The notes: generated by a model from the letters alone, not told the origin. A stretch of 14,392 nt of DNA from an uncultured Collinsella sp. (GCA_937934355.1 CALGZY010000203.1:1-14392), one strand, 5' to 3'. Positions 1-8,200 are shown, numbered from the stretch's first letter. A program made the numbers and translations.

Positions 1-2
1 CG

Positions 3-916
<914 letters not shown>

Positions 917-951
917 TGAGGCACAAGACTTGCGTTGCGGATGGACAGATT

Positions 952-1614
952 ATGGGGCGTAATAAATATCCCGAGGAGACGGTCGCGAAGATTCTCGACG
1001 CGGCGCTGGAGCTATTCTGCGCACAGGGTTATGAGGGGACGAGCATTCAAGATATCGTCGACCGCCTCGATGGCATGACCAAGGGCGCTGTCTATCATCA
1101 CTTTAAGAGCAAAGAGGAGATTTTCAACGCCGCATTTGATCGGGCAATGGCTCCGATTGTTGAGCAACGTCGCTCAACGCTTGGTATCGGCAATATGACC
1201 GGAGCCCAAAAGCTCAAGCGGCTGTACGCGCCCGAGTCCGTCGTTCCACAAATTGAGCTATGGGCACGCATACATCCTGCGGCGGATCCGGCAAAAAGTT
1301 CGCGTCTACTGGCGATGCAGTACCAGGGCTCGTTTGACGAGTCGGCCGATGGCTGTCTCTTGCCAGTGATCGAGGAGGGCATCGCCGACGGCTCCATTGC
1401 GTGCGAATGCCCGCGCGAAGCGGCGGAGGCTGTATCGTTGTTGGCGAATCTTTGGCTGCTGCCATTGTTCCGTCCGCTTGAATCCAAGGATCGAATGCTC
1501 GCTCGCGCGCAATGTTTGGCGCAGATGGCGGCCGCGGTGGGGCTCGATTTGGGTAATGAAGTGCTCCAGACAACGGCTCAGATTTGGGACGTATGGAACC
1601 GTACTGGGTGGTAA
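952..1614 (+). CDS. TetR/AcrR family transcriptional regulator
   Basis: A DNA-binding repressor of 220 residues. The N-terminus is a textbook TetR domain: the ILDAALELF helix (14-22), then a helix-turn-helix at about 30-51 with TSIQDIVDRL and KGAVYHHFKSKEE. The C-terminal ligand/dimer domain (about 60-220) is too divergent to name a ligand. I choose ATG 952 over ATG 916 because homologues begin a few residues before the first helix, because the GGATGGA stretch at 939-945 can serve as RBS, and because the best promoter would start RNA near 916. It is followed on the same strand by an MFS efflux gene with two palindromes between them, so it most likely represses that transporter. Terminal coding sequence runs almost into the first palindrome. 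Confidence 0.9.
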   Translation: MGRNKYPEETVAKILDAALELFCAQGYEGTSIQDIVDRLDGMTKGAVYHHFKSKEEIFNAAFDRAMAPIVEQRRSTLGIGNMTGAQKLKRLYAPESVVPQIELWARIHPAADPAKSSRLLAMQYQGSFDESADGCLLPVIEEGIADGSIACECPREAAEAVSLLANLWLLPLFRPLESKDRMLARAQCLAQMAAAVGLDLGNEVLQTTAQIWDVWNRTGW

Positions 1615-1615
1615 T

Positions 1616-1636
1616 ATAGATACCAATGGTATGTAA
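1616..1636. promoter_or_regulatory. TetR operator candidate O1 (imperfect palindrome)
   Basis: Two bases after the tetR stop. The arms are ATAGATAC and GTATGTAA around a 5-base centre CAATG; 6 of 8 arm positions pair. Its core ATACCAATGGTATGTA matches 15 of 16 bases of the perfect palindrome at 1681-1701, so both are probably bound by the same protein. Confidence 0.55.
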
Positions 1637-1647
1637 TTGATTTGTGA

Positions 1648-1669
1648 GGGCAGCCACGGCTGCCCTTTT
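1648..1669 (+). terminator. Rho-independent terminator after tetR
   Basis: A perfect 7-bp stem, GGGCAGC (1648-1654) with GCTGCCC (1659-1665), has a 4-base loop and is followed by TTTT. It lies between the two operator candidates, so tetR and the MFS gene are probably separate transcripts or joined only by read-through. Confidence 0.75.
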
Positions 1670-1680
1670 CAAGTCATTAA

Positions 1681-1701
1681 ATACATACTAATGGTATGTA
1701 T
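1681..1701. promoter_or_regulatory. TetR operator candidate O2 (perfect palindrome)
   Basis: Perfect arms ATACATAC (1681-1688) and GTATGTAT (1694-1701) flank the 5-base centre TAATG. The site ends one base before the Shine-Dalgarno region of the MFS gene (GGGGG at 1703-1707). Bound repressor would block transcription of the transporter. Spacing and symmetry fit a TetR dimer. I could not resolve the exact promoter hexamers. Confidence 0.65.
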
Positions 1702-1714
1702 AGGGGGCAGGCTT

Positions 1715-2977
1715 ATGGCTGGGATGCGAAGAATTAGCGTTTCATTGGCGCCAAAAACAGTGCGATCTATCAGGCTTTTCGGTCTTCTTGTTGCACAGCT
1801 GTGCGCGTATTCGATGTTGTCGGCACTGTGCTTTGCGTGCCTGCTTTACTTGTTCGATTGCAGCGGCTCGTCAACGTTATATGGCGCCGTCGCGGCGATA
1901 GCGTTCATACCGGGCGTGCTCGCGACTCCGGTTGGCGGAATCTTGGCGGATCGGGGGAGACATCGCGGGGTTCTTGTGGTGCTCGGCATTGTTCTGATGG
2001 CTGCATCGCTGTTGTTTATCCCCATGAAGCGGTCGCTGCCTCTTGCGGTTGTCGTGGCAGCAATGCTTTGCGTCCAATATGGCATCCAATCGCTGCTGAA
2101 GCCGATGCTTCAAATTGAGACGGTGCGCATGACGGGCCCAGAAAAGGTTGAGCGTGCCACTGCGTTGGTCTCGCAGATAACCATGGCGAGCAATATCTTG
2201 GGGCCTGTAGTCGGGACGGCAGTCTATGGGTGCTTCGGTATCGATGCTCTATGCGAAACCGCGGCGTTGACGTTTGCGATGTCAGCCCTGATGTTCGGGG
2301 GCGCACTCAAGCGAAATGCCTCATCTGGAATGACAGGGGACAGTACGACTTGCTCGACATGCCGAAGCGATTTTCGGGAGTCGATTCGGTACCTGTTTCA
2401 AAACGCATCATTGCTCGTTGTGTTTTTGCTTGCGGCTATTTTGAACCTTGCGTTAGTTGGGTTAACGATTGGTGCCCCCGTTATTGTTGCAAAGCATCTC
2501 GGAATGCAGTCATCCTTTGTTGGGATTATTGAGGTGGCTATGGGCTTAGGTGGTCTTGTCGGCAGTGGTTTGGTCGGTATTTGGCCGCATCGTTTTTCCT
2601 TCAAGGGCATATGTCGATATGTTGCGATGATCTGTTTTGGAGTCGTACCGATTATTGTCACGCTGCTGAGCGGTCCTAATGAATTTGCGTTTGCCGCGCT
2701 TGCGGCCGGCTCGGCATGGGTCATGGCGTGGGCAAGCATTACATCGGTCGAAATCGTTTCATTTGTTCAGCGGTCAGCGCCAAAGGAACTCTGCGGAAAA
2801 GTGCTGGCACTCGTTTATATGACGCTTTCCTGTGCAACGCCTATTGGCCAATTGGTTTACGGGCTCGCATATGATCGATGGACACCGGCGATTGTATTCG
2901 CAGGCATGTTGGCGGTGCTGACGTTGACGACGGCGCTGTTTTATCGGCTGAAAAGTCGCTTGTGGCGATTGTCTTAG
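1715..2977 (+). CDS. MFS transporter, drug-efflux (DHA) type
   Basis: A 420-residue integral membrane protein with about 12 hydrophobic segments. The loop after TM2 carries a clear MFS motif A, GGILADRGRHRG (74-85), typical of H+-coupled efflux antiporters; the style resembles the DHA3/macrolide-efflux group, but the substrate cannot be read from sequence. A central cytoplasmic loop (about 205-232) contains two Cys (CSTC). The frame is open from TTG 1637, but ATG 1715 has a G-rich RBS 7 bases upstream and avoids translating through the terminator and operator, so I start there (ATG 1724 is also possible). Codon use is visibly richer in T-ending codons than in the dehydratase gene, which with the linked regulator suggests horizontal acquisition as a resistance-type pair. 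Confidence 0.85.
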   Translation: MAGMRRISVSLAPKTVRSIRLFGLLVAQLCAYSMLSALCFACLLYLFDCSGSSTLYGAVAAIAFIPGVLATPVGGILADRGRHRGVLVVLGIVLMAASLLFIPMKRSLPLAVVVAAMLCVQYGIQSLLKPMLQIETVRMTGPEKVERATALVSQITMASNILGPVVGTAVYGCFGIDALCETAALTFAMSALMFGGALKRNASSGMTGDSTTCSTCRSDFRESIRYLFQNASLLVVFLLAAILNLALVGLTIGAPVIVAKHLGMQSSFVGIIEVAMGLGGLVGSGLVGIWPHRFSFKGICRYVAMICFGVVPIIVTLLSGPNEFAFAALAAGSAWVMAWASITSVEIVSFVQRSAPKELCGKVLALVYMTLSCATPIGQLVYGLAYDRWTPAIVFAGMLAVLTLTTALFYRLKSRLWRLS

Positions 2978-3040
2978 CGCGCTGGGGCACCGTGAATTTG
3001 TGAAGGCAGTGGCACGTCGCGTCGTGACGGCATTGTTTGG

Positions 3041-3090
3041 GCGTGCCTCTCCTTCGTCTACAATATCGTGCAGACGAAGGAGAGGCATGC
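3041..3090. repeat. Long inverted repeat across promoter, RBS and start of the HAD gene
   Basis: The 15-base arms GCCTCTCCTTCGTCT (3045-3059) and AGACGAAGGAGAGGC (3072-3086) are perfectly complementary. The match extends to 19 bp with one G-T pair (3041-3059 / 3072-3090), leaving a 12-base centre. The right arm contains the Shine-Dalgarno sequence (AAGGAGAGG) and the ATG at 3087. A -10-like TACAAT (3059-3064) lies at the edge of the left arm and the centre. There is no T-run, so it is not a standard terminator. It could be a DNA operator or, if RNA starts upstream, an RBS-hiding hairpin. Confidence 0.85.
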
Positions 3091-3092
3091 CC

Positions 3093-3950
3093 ATGATCAA
3101 GATGTTTGCGAGTGACTTAGACGGAACGCTGCTGAACGCCCTGCACGAGGCGGATGGGACCATCCGCCGTGCCATTCGCGAGCTGACCGAGGCTGGCCTG
3201 CATGTGGTTCCCGCGACCGGGCGCTCGACGTTGCCAATCGGCGAGCATGGCTTTACGGGTCTGGCGCTCGATGCCTGCTGCTCTAACGGCTCCATCGTGC
3301 GCGACAGTCATGGCGAGGTGCTCAAGACCTGGACCATCGACCCGCAGGTTACCGAGGAACTGCTCAAGGCGTTCCCGGACATTTGCTTCGATTGCTCCAC
3401 GCCCGATGGCATGTTTTCGAGCGGTTCGTTCGAGATGCACCAAGCGGGCTTTAAAAAGGACAGCCCTATCAAGCGTATCGTGATGCGTGGCATGCGTGCA
3501 CGTGGCGGGTATCACGAGGAACAATATTTCGACCAGTCGATCGGTGACATCCTGCGCCACGATGTGTGCAAGATCAACTGCCGCGTGACCTCGCCCGAGC
3601 TGGAGCGCGACCTTAAGGCGTATTTGGTCGAGCGCTCGGACCGCGTGGTCAACGCGCCGTTCGATCCGGTGATGTTCGAGATCACGGACGTGGCGTGCAA
3701 CAAGGGCGAGAGCGTGGCCTGGCTGGCGGGTTACTACGGTATTGCCGAGGACGAGGTCGCGGTCTACGGCGACGGCGGCAACGACATTGCCATGCTCAAG
3801 CGTTTCCGCCACAGCTACGCGACCAAAAACGCAAGCGATGCCGCCAAGGCCGCCGCGAGCGCGACCATCGGCAGCTGCATGGTCCACGCCGTCCCCAAAC
3901 ACATGCTCGCCACCATGCACAAGCAAAACTCCCGCACCGTCATCGAATAA
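3093..3950 (+). CDS. Cof-type HAD-IIB family hydrolase (phosphatase)
   Basis: Predicted soluble Mg-dependent phosphatase of 285 residues, normal length for the Cof/YbiV-like HAD subfamily IIB. The four HAD motifs are visible: I, DLDGTLL with nucleophile D8 and general acid D10; II, ATGR (T42); III, K204 in ACNKGES; IV, GDGGND with D227 and D231. The cap domain (about 85-190) is of the alpha/beta IIB type. Substrates of this group are sugar phosphates, flavin precursors or similar and cannot be chosen from sequence. The frame is open from GTG 3000, but the family begins a few residues before DLDGT, and AAGGAGAGG ends 7 bases before ATG 3093 (ATG 3087 is the alternative). The gene is monocistronic: an inverted repeat covers its start and a palindrome directly follows its stop. 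Confidence 0.9.
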   Translation: MIKMFASDLDGTLLNALHEADGTIRRAIRELTEAGLHVVPATGRSTLPIGEHGFTGLALDACCSNGSIVRDSHGEVLKTWTIDPQVTEELLKAFPDICFDCSTPDGMFSSGSFEMHQAGFKKDSPIKRIVMRGMRARGGYHEEQYFDQSIGDILRHDVCKINCRVTSPELERDLKAYLVERSDRVVNAPFDPVMFEITDVACNKGESVAWLAGYYGIAEDEVAVYGDGGNDIAMLKRFRHSYATKNASDAAKAAASATIGSCMVHAVPKHMLATMHKQNSRTVIE

Positions 3951-3979
3951 TGTGACAAAGGGACAGTCACTTTGTCACA
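3951..3979. repeat. REP-like palindrome, copy 1 (possible terminator of the HAD gene)
   Basis: TGTGACAAAG (3951-3960) and CTTTGTCACA (3970-3979) are perfectly complementary around a 9-base centre. It starts at the first base after the HAD stop codon. It matches 27 of 29 bases of copy 2 at 4387-4415, so this is a repeated element rather than a unique hairpin. It may also act as a transcription terminator, although no T-run follows. Confidence 0.8.
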
Positions 3980-3999
3980 GGTGATGCTGGTCTCTTGAA

Positions 4000-4019
4000 A
4001 TGCGAACAAACATTCGCAT
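4000..4019. promoter_or_regulatory. LexA (SOS) box candidate
   Basis: A perfect 7-base inverted repeat, ATGCGAA / TTCGCAT, surrounds CAAACA. The inner 14 bases CGAACAAACATTCG (4003-4016) match 13 of 14 positions of the Gram-positive LexA consensus CGAACRNRYGTTYG as I know it. It overlaps the likely -35 (TTCGCA, 4013-4018) of the promoter reading into the small peptide gene at 4107, the right place for a repressor site. Confidence 0.6.
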
Positions 4020-4042
4020 ATCTAACTGCGCTTTGATAGAAT
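4013..4042 (+). promoter_or_regulatory. Forward promoter of the small peptide gene
   Basis: TTCGCA (4013-4018) and TAGAAT (4037-4042) are 18 bases apart (4/6 and 5/6 to consensus). Predicted RNA start is near 4047-4050, giving a leader of about 57 bases before ATG 4107. The -35 overlaps the LexA-like box. The same -10 hexamer and the same downstream GACGGCAG occur in mirror orientation at 4287-4306. Confidence 0.5.
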
Positions 4043-4106
4043 CGGTATCGTTGACGGCAGTTCCATGTGCCGGGCAGCGCCCTCCATCCGATGGGAGGTG
4101 ATGCCC

Positions 4107-4232
4107 ATGACCGATTTGATTGATTTCGTGAGACTTCTGACCGCTTTGGTTTCGTTCTTCACGGCGCTTGTCGGCCTTTCCGAGGCACTCAAGCAGCGTT
4201 CGAAGCGCAACAGAAGGGGTCGCCGCCGCTAA
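4107..4232 (+). CDS. Small hydrophobic peptide with Arg-rich tail; candidate type I toxin
   Basis: A 41-residue ORF. Residues 4-24 are almost all hydrophobic (LIDFVRLLTALVSFFTALVGL), enough for one membrane helix; residues 29-41 contain 9 Lys/Arg. This layout is typical of type I toxins that depolarise the membrane (TisB, Ldr, Fst, TxpA); by eye the first 29 residues resemble TisB in pattern, but I claim no homology. GGGAGGTG (4093-4100) is a strong RBS with good spacing to ATG 4107; ATG 4101 would be too close. That RBS can be masked by CCTCC (4081-4085) in a local hairpin. A LexA-like box and promoter lie upstream, an opposing promoter downstream, and palindromes flank the whole unit. A hairpin GGGGTC / GACCCC (4216-4221 / 4239-4244) spans the stop codon. 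It could instead be a small regulatory or structural membrane peptide. Confidence 0.6.
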   Translation: MTDLIDFVRLLTALVSFFTALVGLSEALKQRSKRNRRGRRR

Positions 4233-4247
4233 GGCGTTGACCCCCTA

Positions 4248-4294
4248 ATGCAAACAACGGCGCTGCCCAGCTTTCCAGAACTTGGGCTGCCGTC
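4248..4294 (-). ncRNA. Candidate antisense RNA (antitoxin RNA)
   Basis: Predicted from a minus-strand promoter at 4301-4329. RNA would start near 4294 with GACGGCAGCCC and run toward the 3' end of the peptide gene. A hairpin using GCCCA / TGGGC (4283-4287 / 4265-4269 in plus coordinates) is followed on the minus strand by GTTGTTT (about 4258-4252), which may terminate a short RNA of about 45 bases; otherwise it would continue over the stop codon hairpin and into the ORF. The 3' end is therefore uncertain. It is complementary to the 3' region of the peptide mRNA. No transcript evidence exists here. Confidence 0.35.
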
Positions 4295-4300
4295 GACACT

Positions 4301-4329
4301 ATTCTACCCACGAATGACATTTTGAACAA
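4301..4329 (-). promoter_or_regulatory. Minus-strand promoter facing the small peptide gene
   Basis: On the minus strand TTGTTC (4329-4324) and TAGAAT (4306-4301) are 17 bases apart. The -10 is identical to that of the forward promoter, and both are followed by GACGGCAG, so the two ends look like diverged inverted copies. There is no LexA-like site at this end, as expected for a constitutive antisense RNA. Confidence 0.45.
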
Positions 4330-4353
4330 TTGGCAATGCCGCTTCAAAAGCCA

Positions 4354-4370
4354 GGCACAACTGGCACAAC
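4354..4370. repeat. Short tandem repeat GGCACAAC
   Basis: GGCACAAC occurs at 4354-4361 and 4363-4370, separated by one T, in the gap between the antisense promoter and the second palindrome. GCCAG / CTGGC at 4350-4354 / 4361-4365 can also form a small hairpin. I see no gene in 4233-4507. Confidence 0.5.
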
Positions 4371-4383
4371 CTAGGCGGTCGCT

Positions 4384-4418
4384 GAATGTGACAAAGGGAC
4401 TGTCCCTTTGTCACATTC
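4384..4418. repeat. REP-like palindrome, copy 2 (perfect, 35 bp)
   Basis: GAATGTGACAAAGGGAC (4384-4400) and GTCCCTTTGTCACATTC (4402-4418) are perfect mirror complements around a single T at 4401. The inner 29 bases match copy 1 at 3951-3979 except at two positions. The pair brackets the small peptide locus. Such GGGAC/GTCCC palindromes resemble REP elements mobilised by RAYT (TnpA_REP) transposases; no such transposase is in the window. It may also end transcription from either side. Confidence 0.8.
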
Positions 4419-4437
4419 TAAATATTGCCTTTACGTG

Positions 4438-4486
4438 TTGATACACACGGTGTGCAATAATACTCGCACTGTGCAATAGCGCACAG
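4438..4486. promoter_or_regulatory. Operator region of the second tetR operon
   Basis: Two palindrome-like sites precede the gene: TTGATACAC..GTGTGCAA (4438-4457, imperfect) and CTGTGC-AATAGC-GCACAG (4469-4486, perfect arms). They share TGTGCAATA as a direct repeat at 4451-4459 and 4470-4478, 19 bases apart. A weak promoter TTTACG (4430-4435) - 17 - TGCAAT (4453-4458) overlaps the first. The layout fits autoregulation by the TetR protein encoded just downstream. Confidence 0.5.
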
Positions 4487-4507
4487 GCTGAGTAACAAGG
4501 AGGACGT

Positions 4508-5218
4508 TTGTCCCAGCTCGAGAAATGCGATCGCCGGTCCCTTCGCTCGCAGCGCGCCCTTCGCCAGGCGCTTGCCAGCGAGCTTGCCGAAAGCGGCGAC
4601 CTTTCGCGCATTAATGTCGCGTCGCTCACCGAGCGCGCTGGCCTTACGCGCCGCACGTTCTATTCGCACTACCGCGATATCCCCGACTTTATCAATCAAA
4701 TCGAGGACGGCTTGCTGGCCGAGATCCGTGAGCGGGTGGAGCTTATCACCGCAGCTCAATTACCCGATCTTTACCGCAACATCGACGAGCTCGAGCCGGC
4801 ACCCGGTTCGGTTGAGCTGCTTCGCTATCTTGCGGCTAATCGCGACCTTATCGGGGCCCTGCTGGGCCCGGGCGGCGACCCCGCCTTTATTAAAAAGATC
4901 ATCGATACCGCACGCGAGGCCGTGGTGCCGCGTGCACAGACGGGCATTTTGGGCTTGGCGCTGGGCACCTTCTTTGACTACTACGTCACCTACGTCGTGA
5001 GTGCCGAGGTCGGCATGATTCAGCGCTGGTTTGAGCGTGGGCTTACCGAATCGCCCGAGGCCATGGCGCGCATTATGACGGTGCTCGCTTTTGTGCGCCC
5101 TGGTGACCTGTATGGCCAACCCATTGATATCAACGTGCCGGAATACGGCATGAAGCTATTGAACCTACAGCTCGAGGACGCGGCCGACACCGCCGCAGCT
5201 GTCGAGTCAAACAACTAA
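4508..5218 (+). CDS. TetR/AcrR family regulator, first gene of the activase operon
   Basis: A 236-residue regulator. The N-terminal TetR domain includes the RALRQALASELAE helix (16-28) and a helix-turn-helix at about 36-56 (INVASLTERAG, then TRRTFYSHYRD). The C-terminal domain (about 90-215) is helical and resembles the TetR_C group seen in DhaS-like proteins, so the ligand is unknown. The start is TTG 4508: AAGGAGGA at 4497-4504 is an excellent RBS although only about 4 bases away, and there is no in-frame ATG nearby. Twelve bases after its stop codon begins the 1593-residue activase-related gene, with its own GAGGAG RBS, so the two are an operon. Two dyad sites upstream suggest autorepression, with release by a metabolite of the CoA pathway as a plausible but unproven signal. 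Confidence 0.88.
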   Translation: MSQLEKCDRRSLRSQRALRQALASELAESGDLSRINVASLTERAGLTRRTFYSHYRDIPDFINQIEDGLLAEIRERVELITAAQLPDLYRNIDELEPAPGSVELLRYLAANRDLIGALLGPGGDPAFIKKIIDTAREAVVPRAQTGILGLALGTFFDYYVTYVVSAEVGMIQRWFERGLTESPEAMARIMTVLAFVRPGDLYGQPIDINVPEYGMKLLNLQLEDAADTAAAVESNN

Positions 5219-5229
5219 GAGGAGAGACA

Positions 5230-8200
5230 ATGAGCAAACTCGTCGAGGGCATCAAGGACCGTATGGTCGCTGCCGCGCGTGAGGCTGCACCCGCCGTGGT
5301 GGATGCCGCGCAGAAGGCCGCGACCGCGGCTGCCGAGAAAGTTGCCGAGGCAGTTGCCGATGCCAAGAACGCGGCAGGGGAGACGTCCGCCGCCAGCGAG
5401 CCCGCCGCCGCCCCCGTAGCCGTCACCGCCGCCCACGCCCCCGAAGGCGCGATCTTCAACCCCGAGAACGCCCGTGGCAACCTGCACCTGGGCATCGACG
5501 TGGGCTCTACCACCGTTAAGCTCGCTGTGCTCAACGACGACAACCAGATTGTCTACGCCAAGTACCAGCGCCATCACACCGATGTCCGCGCCTGTGCCCG
5601 CGACTTGTTCGAAGGCGCCGCGACCGTGTTGCCGACGGCCCAAATGACCTGCGCCATTACCGGCTCGGGTGGCCTGCTGCTGTCCCAGTGGCTCGACCTG
5701 GAGTTTGTCCAGGAGGTCATCGCCAGCAAGCGCGCCGTCGAGACCCTCATCCCGGCCACCGATGTCGCCATCGAGTTGGGCGGCGAGGACGCCAAGATCA
5801 TCTACTTCGACAACGGCATCGAGCAGCGCATGAACGGCACCTGCGCCGGCGGCACGGGCGCCTTCATCGACCAGATGGCCACTCTGCTGCACACCGACGC
5901 CAGCGGCCTTAACGAACTCGCGGCCAACGCCACCACCATCTATCCCATCGCCAGCCGCTGCGGCGTTTTTGCCAAGACCGACGTGCAGCCGCTGCTCAAC
6001 GAAGGCGCCCGTCCCGAGGACGTCGCCGCTTCCATCTTCCAGGCCGTCGTGACCCAGACCATCTCGGGCCTGGCGTGCGGCCGTCCCATCCGCGGTAACG
6101 TCGCCTTCTTGGGCGGCCCGCTGCAGTATCTCTCCGAGCTGCGCCATCGCTTCTACCTCACGCTCAACCTGGACGAGGAGCACCGCATTGTGCCCCAAAA
6201 CGCCCACCTGTTTGTGGCGAGCGGCGCCGCCATGGCGCATGAGTCCAACAAGCTCAGCACGTTCCCGCAGCTCATCGAGGCTATCGATGCCCTGGGTGAC
6301 ACACAGGGTGCCGAGGTCGAGCGTCTGGACCCGCTCTTTGCCACCGACGAGGACTTTGCCGAGTTCAAGACCCGCCACGACCAGGAAGTCGTTCCCAAGG
6401 GCAAGCTCGACGGCTACACCGGCCGCGTGTTCATTGGCATCGACGCCGGTTCCACCACCATGAAGGCCGCGCTCGTGGGCGAGGACGGCCAGCTGCTGCA
6501 CACCTGGTACGGTAACAACAACGGCGACATCCTTGGCACGGCCAAGGTCATCATGGCCGATTTCTACAACCACATCCCCGCCGGCTGCACCATCGGCCAC
6601 GTGACCACCACGGGCTACGGCGAGGCGCTGCTCATCGAGGCCCTCAAGGCCGACTCCGGCGAGATTGAGACCGTCGCGCACCTGCGCGGCGCCAAGGCAT
6701 TCCTGCCCGGCGTCGAGTTCATCCTGGACATCGGCGGTCAGGACATGAAGTGCCTGCGCGTCAAGGACGGTGTTATCGAGCACATCATGCTCAACGAGGC
6801 CTGCTCGTCGGGCTGCGGCAGCTTTATCGAGAGTTTTGCCGTCTCTATGAACATGGACGTGCGCGCGTTCGCCGATGCCGCTATCCATGCCAAGGCCCCC
6901 GTCGACCTGGGTAGCCGCTGCACGGTCTTTATGAACTCGCGCGTCAAGCAGGCGCAAAAGGAAGGCGCCACGGTGGGCGACATCGCGGCCGGCCTGTCCT
7001 ATTCCGTCATCAAGAATGCCCTGTTCAAGGTCATTAAGCTGCGCGACCCCAAGGAGATCGGCAGCCAGGTGATCGTCCAGGGCGGCACCTTTATGTCCGA
7101 CGCCACGCTTCGCGCATTTGAGCAGCTCACCGGCGTTCATGCCGTGCGTCCCGACATCGCCGGCTGCATGGGAGCCTATGGTGCGGCCCTGCTCGCTCGC
7201 GATCGCGCCGGCGCCGATGGCACCTCGACCATCCTTTCAGCCGAGGACATCGCGCACCTCACCGTGACGCAAAAGCATGTCCGCTGCGGCCGTTGCTCCA
7301 ACAACTGCCAGCTCACCGTCAACGACTTTGGCGGCGGCAGGCGCTTTATCACCGGCAACCGCTGCGAGAAGGGCGCCGGCCACAAAAAGCAGAAGACCGA
7401 GGCCCCCAACCTCTTCAAAAAGAAAAACGATCTGCTGTTTAACCGCGAGGTGCTGAGCCCCGACGAGGCCCCGCGCGGCACCGTCGGCATCCCGCGCGCA
7501 CTCAACATGTACGAGAACTACCCCTTCTGGCATGCGTTCTTTACGCGCCTGGGCTTTAGCGTGCAGCTGTCCGACCAGTCGAGCAAAAAGACCTACCAGG
7601 CGGGCATCGAGTCCATGCCGTCCGAGAGCGTGTGCTATCCGGCCAAGATGAGCCACGGCCACGTGATGAACCTTATCGACCGTGACGTCGACTTTATCTG
7701 GATGCCGTGCGTGCGCTGGGAGCGCAAGGAGGATCCGACCGCCGGCAACTGCTATAACTGCCCCATCGTCATGAGCTACCCCACGGCGTTGGCACTCAAC
7801 ATCGACGAGATCCGCGAGCAGAACATCGAGTTCCTGTATCCGTTTGTGCCGTATCACGACAAGACCGAGCTCAAGCGCCGCCTGTACCAGGTGCTCGCCG
7901 TCGACCGTGTGGCCGATGCTGAGGCCGGTCGCGGTCGCGTGCGCGGTCCCAAGATCACGCGCTCCGAGGTCGATGCCGCCGTCAACGCTGCTTTTGAGGC
8001 TGATGCGCGTTTCCACGAGGACATCCAGACCATGGGCGAGGAGGCCCTTAAGTGGGTCGAGGACCACGGTGGCCACGGCATTGTGCTCGCCGGCCGCCCT
8101 TACCACAACGACCCCGAGATCAACCATGCCCTGCCTGAGCTTATCTCGAGCTTTGGCTTTGCGGTCTTTACCGAGGATTCGCTCGCGCATCTCGTGAAGC

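Larger units (their letters stand above)
4050..4297. repeat. Long-range inverted repeat bounding the small peptide gene
   Basis: Two blocks upstream of the ORF are repeated inverted downstream. GTTGACGGCAG (4050-4060) pairs with CTGCCGTCGAC (4287-4297), with one G-T pair. GGGCAGCGCC (4072-4081) pairs perfectly with GGCGCTGCCC (4259-4268). The order is kept, with spacers of 11 and 18 bases. In an mRNA reaching 4297 the 5' leader could pair with the 3' end, and an opposing transcript starting near 4294 would begin with the same sequence as the mRNA. Confidence 0.75.

Noticed and set aside
3000..3092. Upstream GTG start (31 extra residues) for the HAD hydrolase
   Set aside because: The extension is Arg-rich, runs through the inverted repeat and a -10-like element, and HAD proteins of this family begin just before DLDGT.
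3117..3926. Minus-strand 269-codon frame opposite the HAD gene
   Set aside because: All four HAD motifs are on the plus strand; this frame has no RBS-supported start and no domain.
3951..4418. CRISPR array from the repeated palindromes
   Set aside because: Only two copies, more than 400 bases apart, with a gene between them and no cas genes.
5215..7140. Long minus-strand open frame (641 codons) opposite the activase gene
   Set aside because: It is an antisense shadow: the high GC third-position bias of the plus-strand gene removes stops on the other strand. The translation is low-complexity, rich in Gly, Ala, Asp and Val, with no recognisable domain.
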